A stretch of 64,000 nt of DNA, taken from Ooceraea biroi. Taxonomy: Eukaryota; Arthropoda; Insecta; Hymenoptera; Formicidae. Of this stretch, positions 48,240-61,600 are shown one piece after another. Location of the stretch: NCBI RefSeq assembly GCF_003672135.1, contig NC_039516.1:6183838-6247837 (forward strand), read 5' to 3'. Position numbers and translations under genes: made by a program. How positions within the stretch are numbered: the stretch's first letter is position 1; each line of letters begins with the position of its first letter. The notes beneath the pieces are model-generated. The model ran no database searches. It saw nothing but the letters and a program-made list of their open reading frames with translations, and was not told the origin of the DNA.

Positions 48240-50904
48240 GGTTGTGCAAGCATATCATTTACGCGCATAGACAGCGGTGTTCTAAACCTTTTGCATATAC
48301 GTGTGCATACACGTGCACGCGCGGAGGTACGTACGGGCAACCTGTTGCGGCGCAATTTTTACGGAACTTTCCGCCTCGTCTACCAAAACTGACACCTACT
48401 GTAAATCACTCCCTCAGGAAGGTCCATGCATCTCCGGATCGATTCTGGATTTATGATGCAAAACGTTGTTGCCGGTCGCGCGGTTTATTTCCATCTTCAC
48501 TCATTTCTGAAATATCCGCACGTTGACCATAATTTTAATCGGCAAAAAAGTGTCCCCGTCGTAAAAATGATGAATGATACGAGCGAAGACCAAAGCCAAG
48601 TATCAAGTGGCATTTAGAGAAGAAACGTTAGGCGCTAATGACAAACGCCAGGCAAGATCGTAAAGAAAAGCAGTAGTCGCGAGGGTAATCCGCGAAGGAA
48701 GATGGAACGAGGCTCACGCTTCGGACGATCGTGATAACTCACTTTAGGCGAAATAATGGATTTGGCACCCTTCCGCGCGCTCCTTTAATTCAACGGTGAC
48801 GCCGAGGGTGGGTATCCTTCACGGCGAGTTGGATTTAAGGCCTTGAATAAGAACGAACGAATTAACACTCTCGGAGGCTTTTAATTATGGACGTGAAGCC
48901 AGAATCGGAGATTGGCGCGGGCTAATCCTCTTCCTCGCGGCAGGAGCGCCGAATGGCGCCGATTCCCACATTCCGCCTTACCCGCTTTCGTATTTCACGC
49001 GCTCGGCCAGGAATATGGCGTAGCGGGAATATCCGTGAGTCGAGAGAGAAAGAGAGAGAGATCAAAGTCGCAGCCCTGCGAGATATACCGGCCGCGGCCG
49101 GTGTCTTAATAATAGGAAATAGGTCGCGTGCTCCACGTGCCGCGTTTCCACCGCGCGGCAGAAAAGCCAGGAAGTGTCACTCAAGCGCGCCGTTGGGTCG
49201 CGTCACTCCAGAATTCTCAATGTGACAGACGCGCGCGAGCGAGCGAGCAAGCGAGTGCGCCCGCGTGGGTACGAGATGCTCCTGCAGGAAATGCATCTCT
49301 CCCAGTCGCGCGTTGGGGATCCATTACCAGGATGAACAGATCTTTTCTCAGTACCGATATTCTTAGGTTACTGGTTCGGGCGGGGTCAGAGGCGGTCGAT
49401 CGATCTCTCGTCTTCTCGGATGACACGATAAAGCGCCTAATGTCACGCTGCGTTTCCGAACGTTTCGAACGTAGATCGGGTGTCAAGCCCGGTTACGAGA
49501 CGGCGTCTCGAGAGATCGCAGGCGTCCGACGAGTCGGTGCGGGGTAGGTGAATTATGGTAACGCCGCGTAATTTGCTCATCCCTATCCCTTTTGTATGCC
49601 ATTACAAGCTCGAAGCAGAATAAGGGAGAACGACGAGACGAAGGAGGGAAAGAAAGAGTGGGACGTCCTCCTCTCGCCGATGGGTTTCGGCTAACGTTTT
49701 AGCCGTAAAATTGGGATCCAGCTGCGAGTACGATGGCGCGAGGTTTATGCTTATGATCGCGATATGTATTACTGGCGCAGTAAAGGCATAAAGGCATAAA
49801 GAGGCGCATGTAATCATCGGCAAATGGCGCATCATGCCGCGATCGGACGGGCGAGCAGCTGACCGCTCGGTCGGCCCGCACGCACGCACGCGCGCGGAAA
49901 CGCGAGGATGCGTACCGCGTGCGTATGTGCGTACGTACGTGCGTGTGATGATACGTGCGCACGTATCCCGAGCCGCGAGATAAAATCCTCAAGTGTCACG
50001 TTTTACTGCTGCGTCGCAGCCTTTATGCCGGCTACCCTTTTATATCTCGTGGGACGGAAGGAAGAAAGAAAGATACTATTTCACGAGTATTACGATCCGG
50101 CAAGGCATCAGCGTCTGCGAATGACCATTTCATTTCTCTCTCGTCTCCTTTTTCCCTAACACCGCTCCTACCCTTTTTCACTCCGAGAGTAACAATCCCG
50201 GGTGTGTTACGCTTCGGTTTCCCGCGTCTCCAGACGCGGTCCCGTTGTGGATCCTCCTCCGCCACATGTGTGGAACGCAACGAGATCACCGTCGCTACTT
50301 TTCATCCACTTCGCACGCGACTGATATTTTACGGCTGTCAAACAGGATGAGTCTCGCCGTAACTTATTCGTCGCGCGCACGCGGACGCGTGACAGACAAG
50401 ACGGATTGTTATCGGCTGCTATCGATGTCCGCGGCGGCCGACTGCACAACCGAAAGTTATGCGTGTTATACACCGCATCGCCACGGCCGGGCGATTTTTC
50501 TGCGTCAGCATAATCCCTTCAACACGGGAGGGGCGGCTCCGTGGATCCGGGCGTGATCTCCGGCCGCGCTCGGGATCGACGCGATCGATCAAGCCGGCAA
50601 CCAATTCCAAGCGGCAACGTTTGGTTACCTTGTTGCAGGCATATTCCGCTTAATTAGTCCGTCTCGCGAGATGAAGAGCCCCGATTAAAACCTGCCAGCC
50701 GATTTTGTTGCTCCTGCCGCACGTTCGCGGAGCCCTTTTCTGAATACACCCTGCCACCAGTGAGCCGACCGACCCGACCAATGCTGCGAGACGTGCTCTT
50801 CGCATCTCGTCGTGACGCGGTATCTAACTTTAGATGCGCCACATCGCTGCAGTTCATTCTTATTCTCCGCCTTTCTCTCTTTTTCTCTTTCTCTCCTTCT
50901 CCTT

Positions 50905-50942
<38 letters not shown>

Positions 50943-53069
50943 TCTTTCTCTCGACGACTCGTCGGGCGTTAAGCCGCGTGTTATGACTGCGAATACTTTT
51001 ACGATAAATTTCTACGGCGCGTCTGCGTCCACAGGGGCACTTCGTCAGTCACGTGGCTCGACGAAGCAACCCGGACGGGTCGAAGGGTTGTAAGGTCAGC
51101 GTGATCTGAATATCGTTACCGGTCGCGAATTTACTTTATCTGCTCATGCCATCTGTTCTTCATGCCGTCGCGCGGGAATAAAAATACGATTATTCAAAAT
51201 AGTCCTCTTCCGCAACGTTCTCCCTGTTTTCCGTGAGAAGCTCGGACGACAGGCCTCATAGAAATTCTCTGCGCTGATTTCTTAGTTTGCCAGTTCGCCC
51301 TTGTTTGCGGATCCATTCAGTGTCCGTTTAAGGCCGATGTTCCACGTGCGGGCATTCTAGGTCTCTTACCTCGAACGCCGAATTTGTTCGACTAACGGAT
51401 GAGCATAGCTTGAAGGAGCACTGTTGCACGGTAGAGATGCAGCTTCTCCCCTTCTGTAAGGGCGCGTAATTATCTCGCTCATAATTCACGGCCGTTACGG
51501 AGCGTGTCTCGAGCTTAACATCCAAGAGAGAGAGAGAAAGGGAGAGATAGAAGAACTTCCTCGTTGCCTTTAGCAGGACACGGACGCGAATGAACAGAAA
51601 TGAGATGGTTGCTTAACGAGACGCGATTTTAATTACGATGCGATTGTTTCATTGCCCGGGCTTATCGTGAGGGTTATTTTGATAACATCGCCAAGATTTA
51701 GCATGCTCCATGTAATACAGCGTGCACGCGGCGTTGCGCGCGGTTTACCGGCAGAATATAGTCGCATCTTACGTATGGTAATTTCGCTTATTGCCAATCT
51801 TCGTTCCAGGCATCCCGGATGTCCTTTCGTGCGTTCTAAAGGGGTTTTCTCATCTCTTGCCTCGGCGCTTTCATATCTGAAAAGCCAGATCATATCAATG
51901 AGACGATATTACATACAAATGCAAATTAATTCGCGTATTTGCGGATTGCTCAGGGACAAGTTTGAACTTTATTGGCTTCGCAGTGCACTAGTGTTTACAG
52001 GCTTGTCTCGTATCAAAGAGTGAAGTTCGAGGATGCGTTTGAGTTAGACACGTGAGCTGTCCTCCTTCTTTTGTCTTCGCGTATCGGCGCTGCATGCCCG
52101 TCATTTGTGGCGCGCGGCGGGAAGCTTCTGCTTTATTTATCCTCGCATAGCCCACGTAAACGGTGAAGGAGAAGAGCTTCTTAAACGCCGCGGCTGAATT
52201 GCATCGGGTTCATGACCCTGCATGTCTAGACCCACTGATTCACGCAGACGCATCCTTGCTGTCTTCCTTTTGTCAGGCGTGCCACGCGTTTCGAGCGGCC
52301 AGACGATGATTTCACATGGTGCTCCCCTCTTTTTTGCTGTCACGGGTGGAGAATATCGCCGACGGAGTTAGCGGCGAAGACAAGTCTCGTCGCGTCGCGA
52401 TTTCGACGCCGACGACCGCGAGCGGCGGGACGCGGATTATATTTAAATGCCCGGTGTATACCTCTCCGGGAGGCACTGGCCTGCAAGCGGCGATCTGTGT
52501 CTTTCGTTTCGAGAATCGCTCGACAATCGGAACGTCAGTTGGATATCCTCTCTTGCCGAGGGTATGATGGGTCCACGCGCGACAATCGTCACGCGCGGCT
52601 TCTCTCGCGAAGCAAGTTGAAAACTCCAGGATCTCATGTCGCAGGAAACGAATGCCGCCGGTGGGACGGTCCGATTGCTAATTCCTTCCGAGTTGAGGAA
52701 CCTCTTTCCATCCAATTCATTGAACCGCTCTGCCTCGTCCTCCTTCTCCTTCTTCTTCCTCGTCCTGCCGCGGCTCCTCGTCTTCTTCGTCTCACTTTTC
52801 CCGACTATATACCTCACTCTGCCCGCGTCGGTATTCAAAGACCTCATAACAGACTCTTCACTCATTCTATCTTCCTCCCCCGTTCTCTCCCGCCCATCCG
52901 TCAGACTCATCCTCTGCGTCTTTCTCTCTCCATCCACTTTCGGTGTCTTCGTTCTTCCATCGTCGAGTTCTTGGCCGCATCTTCCATCGGCGCAGGGGGG
53001 AGGGAGGGTGGAGGAATGCGGTCCTCCCCTTTCCACGGAAGAGAAACGAGACTGAGGAAGAAAGGAGAG
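48240..53069. other. Non-coding stretch with simple repeats
   Basis: No supported gene. CpG-dense between 48900 and 50830 with composition-driven open frames on both strands. Purine/pyrimidine-biased tracts occur near 51520-51560 and 52730-53040. Confidence 0.4.
50906..50939. repeat. TC dinucleotide microsatellite
   Basis: An uninterrupted TC run of about 17 units inside a wider pyrimidine-rich block (50865-50955). Confidence 0.95.
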
Positions 53070-53071
53070 TA

Positions 53072-53466
53072 GTATACGAAATGTTACTTCTGGACCAGGG
53101 CAATTGGGCACATGAAAAAAATCACATAAAAAATGCTTAAATTCCTATAAAAATCCCTCATTTTTAGACACAATCACCAATTTTTATTAAATTTTTAGAC
53201 ACATTCGCCAAGTATTTAAACTCAAGACGATTTTTCATTTCTGGGCCTAGGTGATTGGACACTTTGAAAAAATTTTTGTAGGATTTTGAGGCTTTTTCAG
53301 TGATTTTTCAATGATTTTCTATGTACCCAAGTTTTAAGGAGGTTTACTCTTTTGGATTTATTTTAGAGTATTTAAAAATAAAAGATTTTTATAGGATTTT
53401 GGGAATTTTTTATGTGATTTTTTCATGTGCCCAATTGCCCTGGTCCAGAAGTAACATTTCGTATAC
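53072..53466. mobile_element. Non-autonomous TA-flanked inverted-repeat element
   Basis: The ends are inverted copies over about 62 bp (starting GTATACGAAATGTTACTTCT) that differ only by one A in a homopolymer run; similarity continues weakly to about 85 bp. TA flanks both ends (53070-53071 and 53467-53468). The element is 395 bp, AT-rich inside and non-coding. Inside are two degenerate copies of the end motif: one direct (GGGCCTAGGTGATTGGACAC, from about 53244) and one inverted (around 53308-53335). The TA duplication fits a Tc1/mariner-mobilised MITE. Open frames reading into it from either side stop or end inside it and should not be used as gene evidence. Confidence 0.85.
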
Positions 53467-53468
53467 TA

Positions 53469-56400
53469 CTAAGGAAGTGTAAAAGGTGGAAGCGAGAGCT
53501 CGAGAGAGGATGAAGTAGAGATGGAGGAGCGAACGACGGTGGCGGCAGCGGCGGCGGCGACGGTGGATAACGAGAGAAGTAGAAAGGCACGTGGACGACA
53601 AAGAGGCCGACACAATGACTGGCCTTTTCTCGGCAAGGTTTGAATATATCGGCAGCCTATGGAGGGGCATGAATTGGTAATAGAGGAAGTCGAGATCTCA
53701 CCTACCTCCCCTTCGCCTCCTCGCACTCTGCCCTCTTTCTCCATTCGCCCTTTCTCTGTCGCTCTCTTATTTTCTAAGAGGTCGACCTGACTCCTATCTC
53801 TAGACAATTTGTGCCGTCTCCTCGCCGTCCTTAGCACTCCGCCACCTCCAAAGACCGTTTTCTCACGATCTTAAAGGGAGAAGCTCGCGCGTGAATCGTA
53901 CCTGTCCGTTTTCCCGCTTAATCGATGCGCGCCGGAATAACTTCGGCCGGATTTACGATAATGAAACGTGATAACGAAAAAGAATCGCGGCCGCTCCAAT
54001 TATTTCACGCGTACTTCAGTGAACGACGATGGCGTGCTACTTTTATCTTCGTTTGCAATAATGATCTTTCTTGTTTCTCTAATTGCCTATCGCAATTATT
54101 AAAATGAAAACAAGATTATAGAAAAGAATCAATATTTATACTTTATAATTACCATGATCGCTCGTAATGAAAGCAATGTCTCTTAACGCGAATTGGGATC
54201 AGAGATGGCTTGCGGTGCTATAAATTTTTCTGAGACGATCGAGGAGTATACCTGGATGAGAATCCCATTTTTGCTCTTAAGAGGGTGCCGTCTACTCCAT
54301 CAGGTAGCAGGAAGCGGAGACTTCGCCAAAGAAGCTGCTCATTATCATAACACAGATCGCGCATTCGGTCTGCCCCTTTTATCTGAGAATTTTAAAGGTA
54401 TGGAAATGAAATTTATGCGCGTCGAATTCTTATCCATCCGTGTGAGCCGCCCTTCGTCTTCTCGACGAAGTCAGTGAAAGAACGTATATAACACGTCACA
54501 CGTATATAACATGTAAAATTCAATAAATGCGTGATGACCTATGACCCGCAACAGGATATACTCTTGGGATGAGAGAAAAGGAGAGAGCAAACAGTAATAT
54601 TGAGAACACGCAGTCGCGCATACAATATTTTTACAGCATTTAGATAAAATTTATTTTACGATATAACATCTCTAGAGATTATTTCTTAACAAAATATAAA
54701 TTATTTTTAATATAAAATTAAAACTTTAAACATCAATTATGTTTTTCTTAAATGTTACAATTAAAAGCCGTAATAATTTTATTAAACGATATAAATTTGA
54801 CGTTAAAATTATCCGGATGTATCGTCCTGAGAAAATGTTAGACGACAGGACAAGGAAGGAAATTTTATCGGTACTCGGGACACAGAGTCGATCGATCGGA
54901 AGTGGCTCGAGTTTGGTTTCGATAAGTGGTTGTTGAGAAAGTGGAAGGTGATGGAAAGACCAGACTCTTGGTAAGAACTGGGAAGAGTCAGGGATTCGTT
55001 TGTGGTCTCCTCTCTGCAGAAAATTATTATTGGTTCTGAGTTTCCTGATTTTAAGATAATTCATCGAGCTTTTCATAGATTTATAGCATGTGTTTTGGCT
55101 TTTATAGTAATCCGATTCGTCACAGATACAAACAAAATCTGCTTTCTTGAAAGCCAATTTTTCAAGAAAAATTCGGGAAATAGAATAAAGCAATTCTTAT
55201 GGAACATCCACTTTTTCGCAGTCTACCTCTCAACCGCGTCACCTGCGTAATAAAATTTTGCAGAATGGCAGACGCAAGAGAGGATAAAGTTTCTTTTCTT
55301 AATTATCGTCGCTTCGTTAATTCCTGTGCTGGGGTCATACCGCGAGTTCCGGCCGGAGTTAGTCCGCAAAAAGGACGGCCGAGATGGATGAAGGGATGAG
55401 GACAAGCTAGCGGAGAGACCGGAGAGTGGAGGAGACGCTAGGAGGTAAATGGCCACGCTTTCCGGAATTAAGGGTTGAGGAACGTAAACTTGGGTCATCC
55501 GGCTATGAGTAATAAACGTACGCTTCTCTTGGAAGCGCCCTTTTATGAGAATTCGCGCACGAGGAGAAGCTCGCCGGAGGAGGTATCGTCGTCGCGTTGT
55601 CGCCCTTTGCCTCTCCATGCAAAGCACTCAGAAGAATCGGGAGTTTATTTGCACGAGACGGAGGTACTCGCCAAAGATATTTATCGTCTCGTTGTAATCG
55701 AACCTGGCTTCTCCGTTTGACGAAGGCGCGCACGCGCGTATTTACCGAGGAAATTTAATCAACGCTGGACGCCCGATCGAAAACAATCGACGATACTTTC
55801 GATTTATGGTCGAGGCGATTGGGCTGAATACGTTATTATGGCTATATATGTTAGCATAAGGAAAGATGAGGTCAACCGGGCAACCGAGTCTACCGGTTAA
55901 AGGACGCAGCAATGATTCGATTCTAACGATGAAATTAATCCCGGATGAATGGTCGCGCGTGAACTTGCGAACTTTAGAACGCAGGCGCGACGTGCAAGAT
56001 GATCCATCTTTGTTCGACAGATTCCAACGACGGATTCATGGACTCTCAAACAATCCTTCTCGCATCTGCGCATCGAAAAGCAGTCCCTGTGTACGAGTAC
56101 CATTTGCATCTAATTGTTCGGAAGGTCGGCCAAGCCAATAGCCTTTCTTTTCGTGTTGTCACGGTAACCTCGATACCACCAAGAGTTTTCGGCCCGCTTA
56201 GTGCTTATTATTCGTCTTTCACCTTTCGAGTCGAAGAACGCTTTATGATCGTACCACTTTCCGTGCAGCGACTTGGGTTACCCGGCACAATGAAACGTAA
56301 TATCATCCTTACCGGACGGGTGACAGCGGATATTTTGACGGGAATCGTTATATCGACATAGTAAAGTGAGAATATCATGGTCCGTCCGCTTGGAAAAACG

Positions 56401-57099
56401 CACACGGATGCACCTCACCAGCGGATAATCCGGCGAGTATGTTTGTATTTGCGCTCCAGCTGCGCAGACTGCGCAAAAAAAAGAAGAAAGAGGAGAAAAA
56501 ATGCGGATGTGCGGAGATCCTCGCGGGGATAATCTTTCTCATGAAACAGAAGTTGATATTAATACTCCGGTTACAATCAATGAAATTACATTTCAGGAGA
56601 AGAATGCAACCCGCGTAATACGATAATCCGATTAACGACCTGTTACATGGATACACTTGAGAAGCATATCGTTTTTTGCGCGTACGAGACTGCAGTACAT
56701 CGCAAATGAACGTACGAATCACTTTTACAACTTGCTTAAAACCACGTCGTTTTGAAAAATACCGAGTTAAATTCATTAATTGAGAAAGTTAAGCAGTAAA
56801 AGAGAGAAGAACGCTTATCATATTTAATACTTAACTCAAATTACGCTTCTCGGCGTTGCGGAATTTTTTCCCGTATATTATGAATATTATGAATATAGAA
56901 ATAATTTTGCAAATAAATTTCCAATGATTTGGTTTACTTTTAATCTACATATTTTTAGTACATACAACTACATACACCGTTAGATAAATAACAAGAAGAT
57001 TGCATCACAGAAATTATATTCGTAGTGACGAATAGTGAAATATATTCCAGACTTAATTTTTACTTCAAATACTCCTTCTTATCACCAGTGAATCAATAT
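53469..57099. other. Non-coding stretch, nothing certain
   Basis: A 155-codon minus-strand frame at 54726-55193 in AT-rich sequence starts with a non-ATG codon and shows no domain. Frames at 54193-54477 and 55866-56141 (plus) read like protein in places but have no supporting signals. 56820-57100 is AT-rich. Confidence 0.35.
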
Positions 57100-57765
57100 A
57101 TATAGAAATTTATTTATTCGACCACAAACTGGTTATACAGTGATGACAAATCACGCAACGTTTCGATCCAACTATTTCGGTCCTTCTCAAGCGTGAAAAA
57201 ACCCCAAACTTTAGTTTTACATAAAAATCGCTTTCTAAAAGGAAAATAAAAAATAAAAATAAAAAATGAATATTAAACTTATAAATGATACAATTAAATA
57301 CTGTGTCCAATTGTAATAAACTTACTGGCAGAAAACAACTTTAACAAACACTCAGATTAATAAGAGAACGTGTCACACACCACAGCAGATGAAACACAAA
57401 TGAGAGAGAGAAGCCAGTCAACAAGCAAAACAAAGTCAAATCTCGAAAACAGTCATCAAACACATTTAAAAATAGAGTCATATATACAAGGAAGATATAG
57501 AATTGTTATTACATTTGATAAACCACATTTCCGCGATCTCTCTCTTCCTGCGATTACTTTCCTGATGTAAAACTTTAGTATTACACCAATCAAAATTATG
57601 GTTATGACACAGTCTATGATTGCTAACCACCGACTGGCAGCTAACATCCTTCTTGATATCACAAATATGTTCATTAACTCGTGTCTTTAAGTGGCGCTTA
57701 GTTTGCCCTACATAACAACAACTGCATTCCTTACAATCTATTCTGTACACTACATTTGTTAATTT
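57100..57765 (-). mobile_element. 5'-truncated Penelope-like retroelement
   Basis: It contains the C-terminal GIY-YIG endonuclease part and the 3' tail of a Penelope-like element; the reverse transcriptase is absent. The tail holds GAGAAGGACCGAAATAGTTG followed by GATCGAAACGTTG, a layout I associate with 3' tails of these elements, and ends in an AATAAATAAA-type signal (about 57109-57117 on the minus strand). The left limit is set by the end of that signal, the right limit by loss of similarity upstream of the endonuclease; both are approximate. 5' truncation is the common fate of such copies. Confidence 0.8.
57478..57765 (-). pseudogene. Penelope-like GIY-YIG endonuclease domain fragment
   Basis: An open frame of 95 codons after an in-frame TAA at 57768-57766. 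Order of motifs: TNVVYRIDCKEC (the GIY strand plus a CxxC pair), CCYVGQTKRHLKTRVNEH (YIG, then the conserved R and H), SVVSNHRLCHNHNFDW (histidines typical of the Penelope version) and REIAEMW with the conserved glutamate. The domain nicks target DNA during retrotransposition in intact elements. Here it has no start codon and no reverse transcriptase, so it is a relic, although the domain itself is uninterrupted. Confidence 0.88.
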
Positions 57766-58530
57766 TTACATCCTGAAAAATGCAGCCGTATCAGCTTCCA
57801 ATTCGCGCCATCCAAGATAGTTGCGTGACAGCAACGTATTCCTACAGCTTGCCTATACATCGGCATATCTCATCAGCATTGTCTCTGCAACACAGAAGCC
57901 AAGAGATCTTCCGAATATCAGCGAAACCACACCCAATAATAAAGTAATCGGGGCGAAATAAAGTTCCGGCTAATTGACGAAATTACGCTTTCCCGTAAGG
58001 CTAGAAAAAGCTTACACATCGCCAGGGGTAGTCAGATAATCCGATTATCCAGCAGCCACCGGCGAATATACTTGAGACTGAATTCTCATCTCAGACGGGG
58101 GACGACGCCCGCGCGTCCGTCCGCCACCTCGGATGTGTACCCGACACCCGTCGCCCGCGTATCTACGAGCCCGAAGGGGACGTAGGATGAGGATGAGAAT
58201 GAGGGAGAGAGAGATAGAACCCTGGCAGTGCGTGTATGCGTCGAGAGATGAGTTTTCCCGCGCGCGGCAACCTACGCCACGTCGCCATTGGCGGATCGAA
58301 GTTAGCGCGGGAGTACGGTCGGCGCTCGTGCTGCGCGGTTGAAGAGGGACGAGAAAGAGGGAGAGAGAGAGGACGAAGTTGCGCGGGTAGAACGTGAGGA
58401 CGCGCGAGAGAGGAAAGTGCGCAGTCGGCGAGCGGCGGGTAGAAGAAGAGCTGGTTCGGAACGAGGAGGGAAGAAGGGGGTTACCAGGAGGGGAGAGGGA
58501 GGGAGATACGCGGACGTACGGCCGCCCGGT

Positions 58531-58606
58531 GTAATAGCGGCAGGCGTAGTACGTAGCGGCGGGCATAGTATTACTACGCAGTGGCGGGCTTTACTACGTA
58601 GTATCC
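58531..58606. repeat. Degenerate GCGG-GGC / TAGTA tandem repeat
   Basis: Three loosely matching units of about 25 bp: TAGCGGCAGGCGTAGTAC, TAGCGGCGGGCATAGTATT and CAGTGGCGGGCTTTACTACG. They sit at the switch from purine-rich to pyrimidine-rich sequence. Confidence 0.55.
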
Positions 58607-61600
58607 ACGAGAGAGTGTAGTGCCCCGCGGGGTTGCGTCCATTGATCCCCAGGACTTCCCCTGCCTTCCCCGCCGTTCCCCCAGTCTCGCCGGGTCCGCT
58701 CGCCCGCCGCTACCAATCCCACCACGCCGTCGCGTTCTTCCCCACTGCTTCTTCACCCAATCTCCCCGCCAGTCCCCGCTCCTTCCGTCCCCCGTGGTTG
58801 CCCTCCCGCCTTCCCGGGTACCCCTTCTGCACCCTGGCTATCCTTCCTGGTTTACTTCCCTTTTTACCATCTCGCTCGCACTTTCTCGCGTCTCTCGCAA
58901 CCGGGCTCCCACATCGCCGCCGACTTCTCTCTTCCGGCGATGCGAACCCCACCATCGTCGCTTTGCTATCCACCACCATCCGGCGGCGGCACGGCACGGC
59001 GTTACTTCGTCGTTCGATCGAGGCCGATGCCTTGAGCCCGAATCACGCCGAGTCAGACAGATCCGACGAACTTTTGCGAGTCCGGGACTGGATCCCTCGG
59101 CAATCCTTCGAATGGAGATCAAAGCCGGGCTGCTGAAAACGGGGGGAAGCTGCGCGCGTATCTGGGGCTTCTTCGGCTCCAGAAGACGATTGCGTCGAAT
59201 TTTTGCAGCGACCCGATTTCGGTTCTATTCGATCCATGCTCGAATCAAACATGTCAGGGAAATAAGAAATAATAATGTATATTAAAAGTATATTTGCAAC
59301 ATTGATTTCGCTTACGATTTACGTTTCTTACAAAAGCTTCTTCAATAATTGTCGCTCTTTTCGGAGCATATTAATGGTTTTTCATGTACGTTTTTGAGTT
59401 ATATTGAATCATTCGACATGAATTTGTACATCAATCGCCTGTATGTATATAATCTAATATTTCCTAAATCCATGCGCTTACTGAAAAGTCGTGTGTCAAT
59501 GCCAATGTCACGCTGTCCGTGTAATAAAATCGCAGAGATCGCAGAATATTCTTGCCTTCGGATACATTTATCTGAAACGCGCCATTGCTCTCACACTAAT
59601 CCAAACAAAACCAAGATCTAAATAATATCATATCGATGCTTGCAGCTCGAACGATTGCTCTCGAGAGACGAGATTATCTACGTCCGGTGGCAACGATCGA
59701 TCGTCCCGTGTTAGGTTGAGTTTTCCTGTCGATAGCGTTACCGCGGGCATCATGCCGAGTGTCGTGGACATTGCAAACGATAGTTCTTCTATGACGTCGC
59801 AACGATGAAACCTTTCTTTCTGCGTGGTTCAAGGTACAACACTGCAACAAAGTTCAAGGCGAGTTCGGGGGTTGAGACGTGCACATGCATGAGCACTGGC
59901 TGTATGCAAAACGTTAAACGAACGTTCGCGTAGGCTTTCCGCGAAAACTTAGGTCAATATTTCAACGCGTCAACGCTTGCGTAAGCGCATACGTAACCGT
60001 GCCTCGCTTGTGCATCTGAATACGCTTTGTACGCGCGTGGATATTTGACCTGTCGAATAATTACGTCAATCGATTACGGCTGATTGCACCATCACGGCGT
60101 TCTCCTCGCATAAAATTAATAATTACGGCAGGTGATTTTAAATCGCGAAAGTGGGGATAAAAGAAGAGCGGGAATGAAGGAAATTATCACACTTGATATT
60201 GAAACATAATCTCGCCGTGATATATTTTATTATCAGGCACAGGCGGCATTACCGTTGTAATTGCGCGATTACGCCGTAACGGTGGCGGCATTTAAGTTTG
60301 CTTAATATCGGCCGAAATCTTGATACATTAGCGGCACCCTCGGGGTGAGAAGGAGCATAAAAGATACCAAGTTTTTGTCTTTAATTGCGATGACTTGTCG
60401 CCGTTAAGCGGAATATAAATTACAGGATTCTCGGCACCTCTCGACGAGTCGTTTCGCCGTCATTCGAGGTAGTCTCGACGATGTCAAATAGGCAGTCGTA
60501 ATCGCAAATTAGCGAAACTTTTCGATTGCCACCTGTAAGCAGAAGCGCCGTTTGCCGATCAACTATCGAGAGCGAATGCATACGAAATACCGATCGGAAT
60601 CATCGCGGTTGTGAATATTGTATGAATTATTGTATAAATATTGTATGAACGTTTGTGATTTTGCACTTAAAAATCGATTCTGCAAGTCCCCGCCGCTTGC
60701 GGCACAAAGTCCGTAGCCCGACACGTACCGCACACGTGCGCGCGTCATATTGAAGTCATATGCGCCCCGGCCATCGCCGCTGAAATGGAGCTGCATTCGA
60801 AAGTAGCACGGCTGTGTTTACAAACAGCAAAGAGGCCGGGCGAAGAGGGCGGAAGGGTGCGGGAGGGATGAAACAGGGCGCGCAAAAGCCCGCCAGGTCT
60901 ATGGCCTACGCATAGTCGTTTATTGTCCCTTCCTTTGGTGGAACGTTACACCGATGCAGAGAGAAGGGAGACCTCTTCCTACCTATCACGTTTCACCCAT
61001 CGCAGTTGTCCGAGGGTCGCTTCGAATATTTCGAATCGACAAATTTTACGGCAATAATCAACGTCAATGAGAGACGCATTTCAAACTGATAATATACTTT
61101 TGAAAGATCTAAATGTGCGTACTACAGAGTGGTATTTGCGAGAAATATTATAGGTACATATATCGCAGAATTAAGATATACGTTGAGAGGAATAAGATAT
61201 GACAAACGTAAGTCGTAAGTCTTCTCCTGAGAGCTATAAAAATTATGAACGATCTGTCACGCGAACGGGTTCTCAAGCAGCGCAAAAGTCCGAGATGTTT
61301 AATTTTGATCGAAGAATTTATATTTTATTTTATAGCTCTGCATTAGTGGGTTTTATTTTCTTGTAGCTAATGGCTACTGTAATTTCGATGTATGTCATTG
61401 GTATTGTTAGTGACAGTCTCCAGCTTTCATTATGTTAATTAATGATACGTATATTTGTATATTGAGATATTTACGCATTGCAAAATTTCTCTTCTGCATG
61501 TTCCCAGGTAATCTATGTCCTGGCATATTAATAAATTGGGCTGTTCCTCTCTTTCTCGCTTCCGCCTTCTCTTCTCTATCTTCTACTTTGAAAATTTTAT

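Noticed and set aside
52443..53111. 222-codon minus-strand frame and overlapping 191- and 139-codon plus-strand frames
   Set aside because: Long frames on both strands over pyrimidine-biased sequence; one begins inside the TA-flanked element at 53072.
54726..55193. 155-codon minus frame in AT-rich sequence
   Set aside because: Starts at a non-ATG codon, no domain and no splice signals; kept only as a note.
58620..59285. 221-codon plus-strand open frame
   Set aside because: CpG-dense sequence with open frames on both strands; translation is proline/arginine/serine-rich with no domain.
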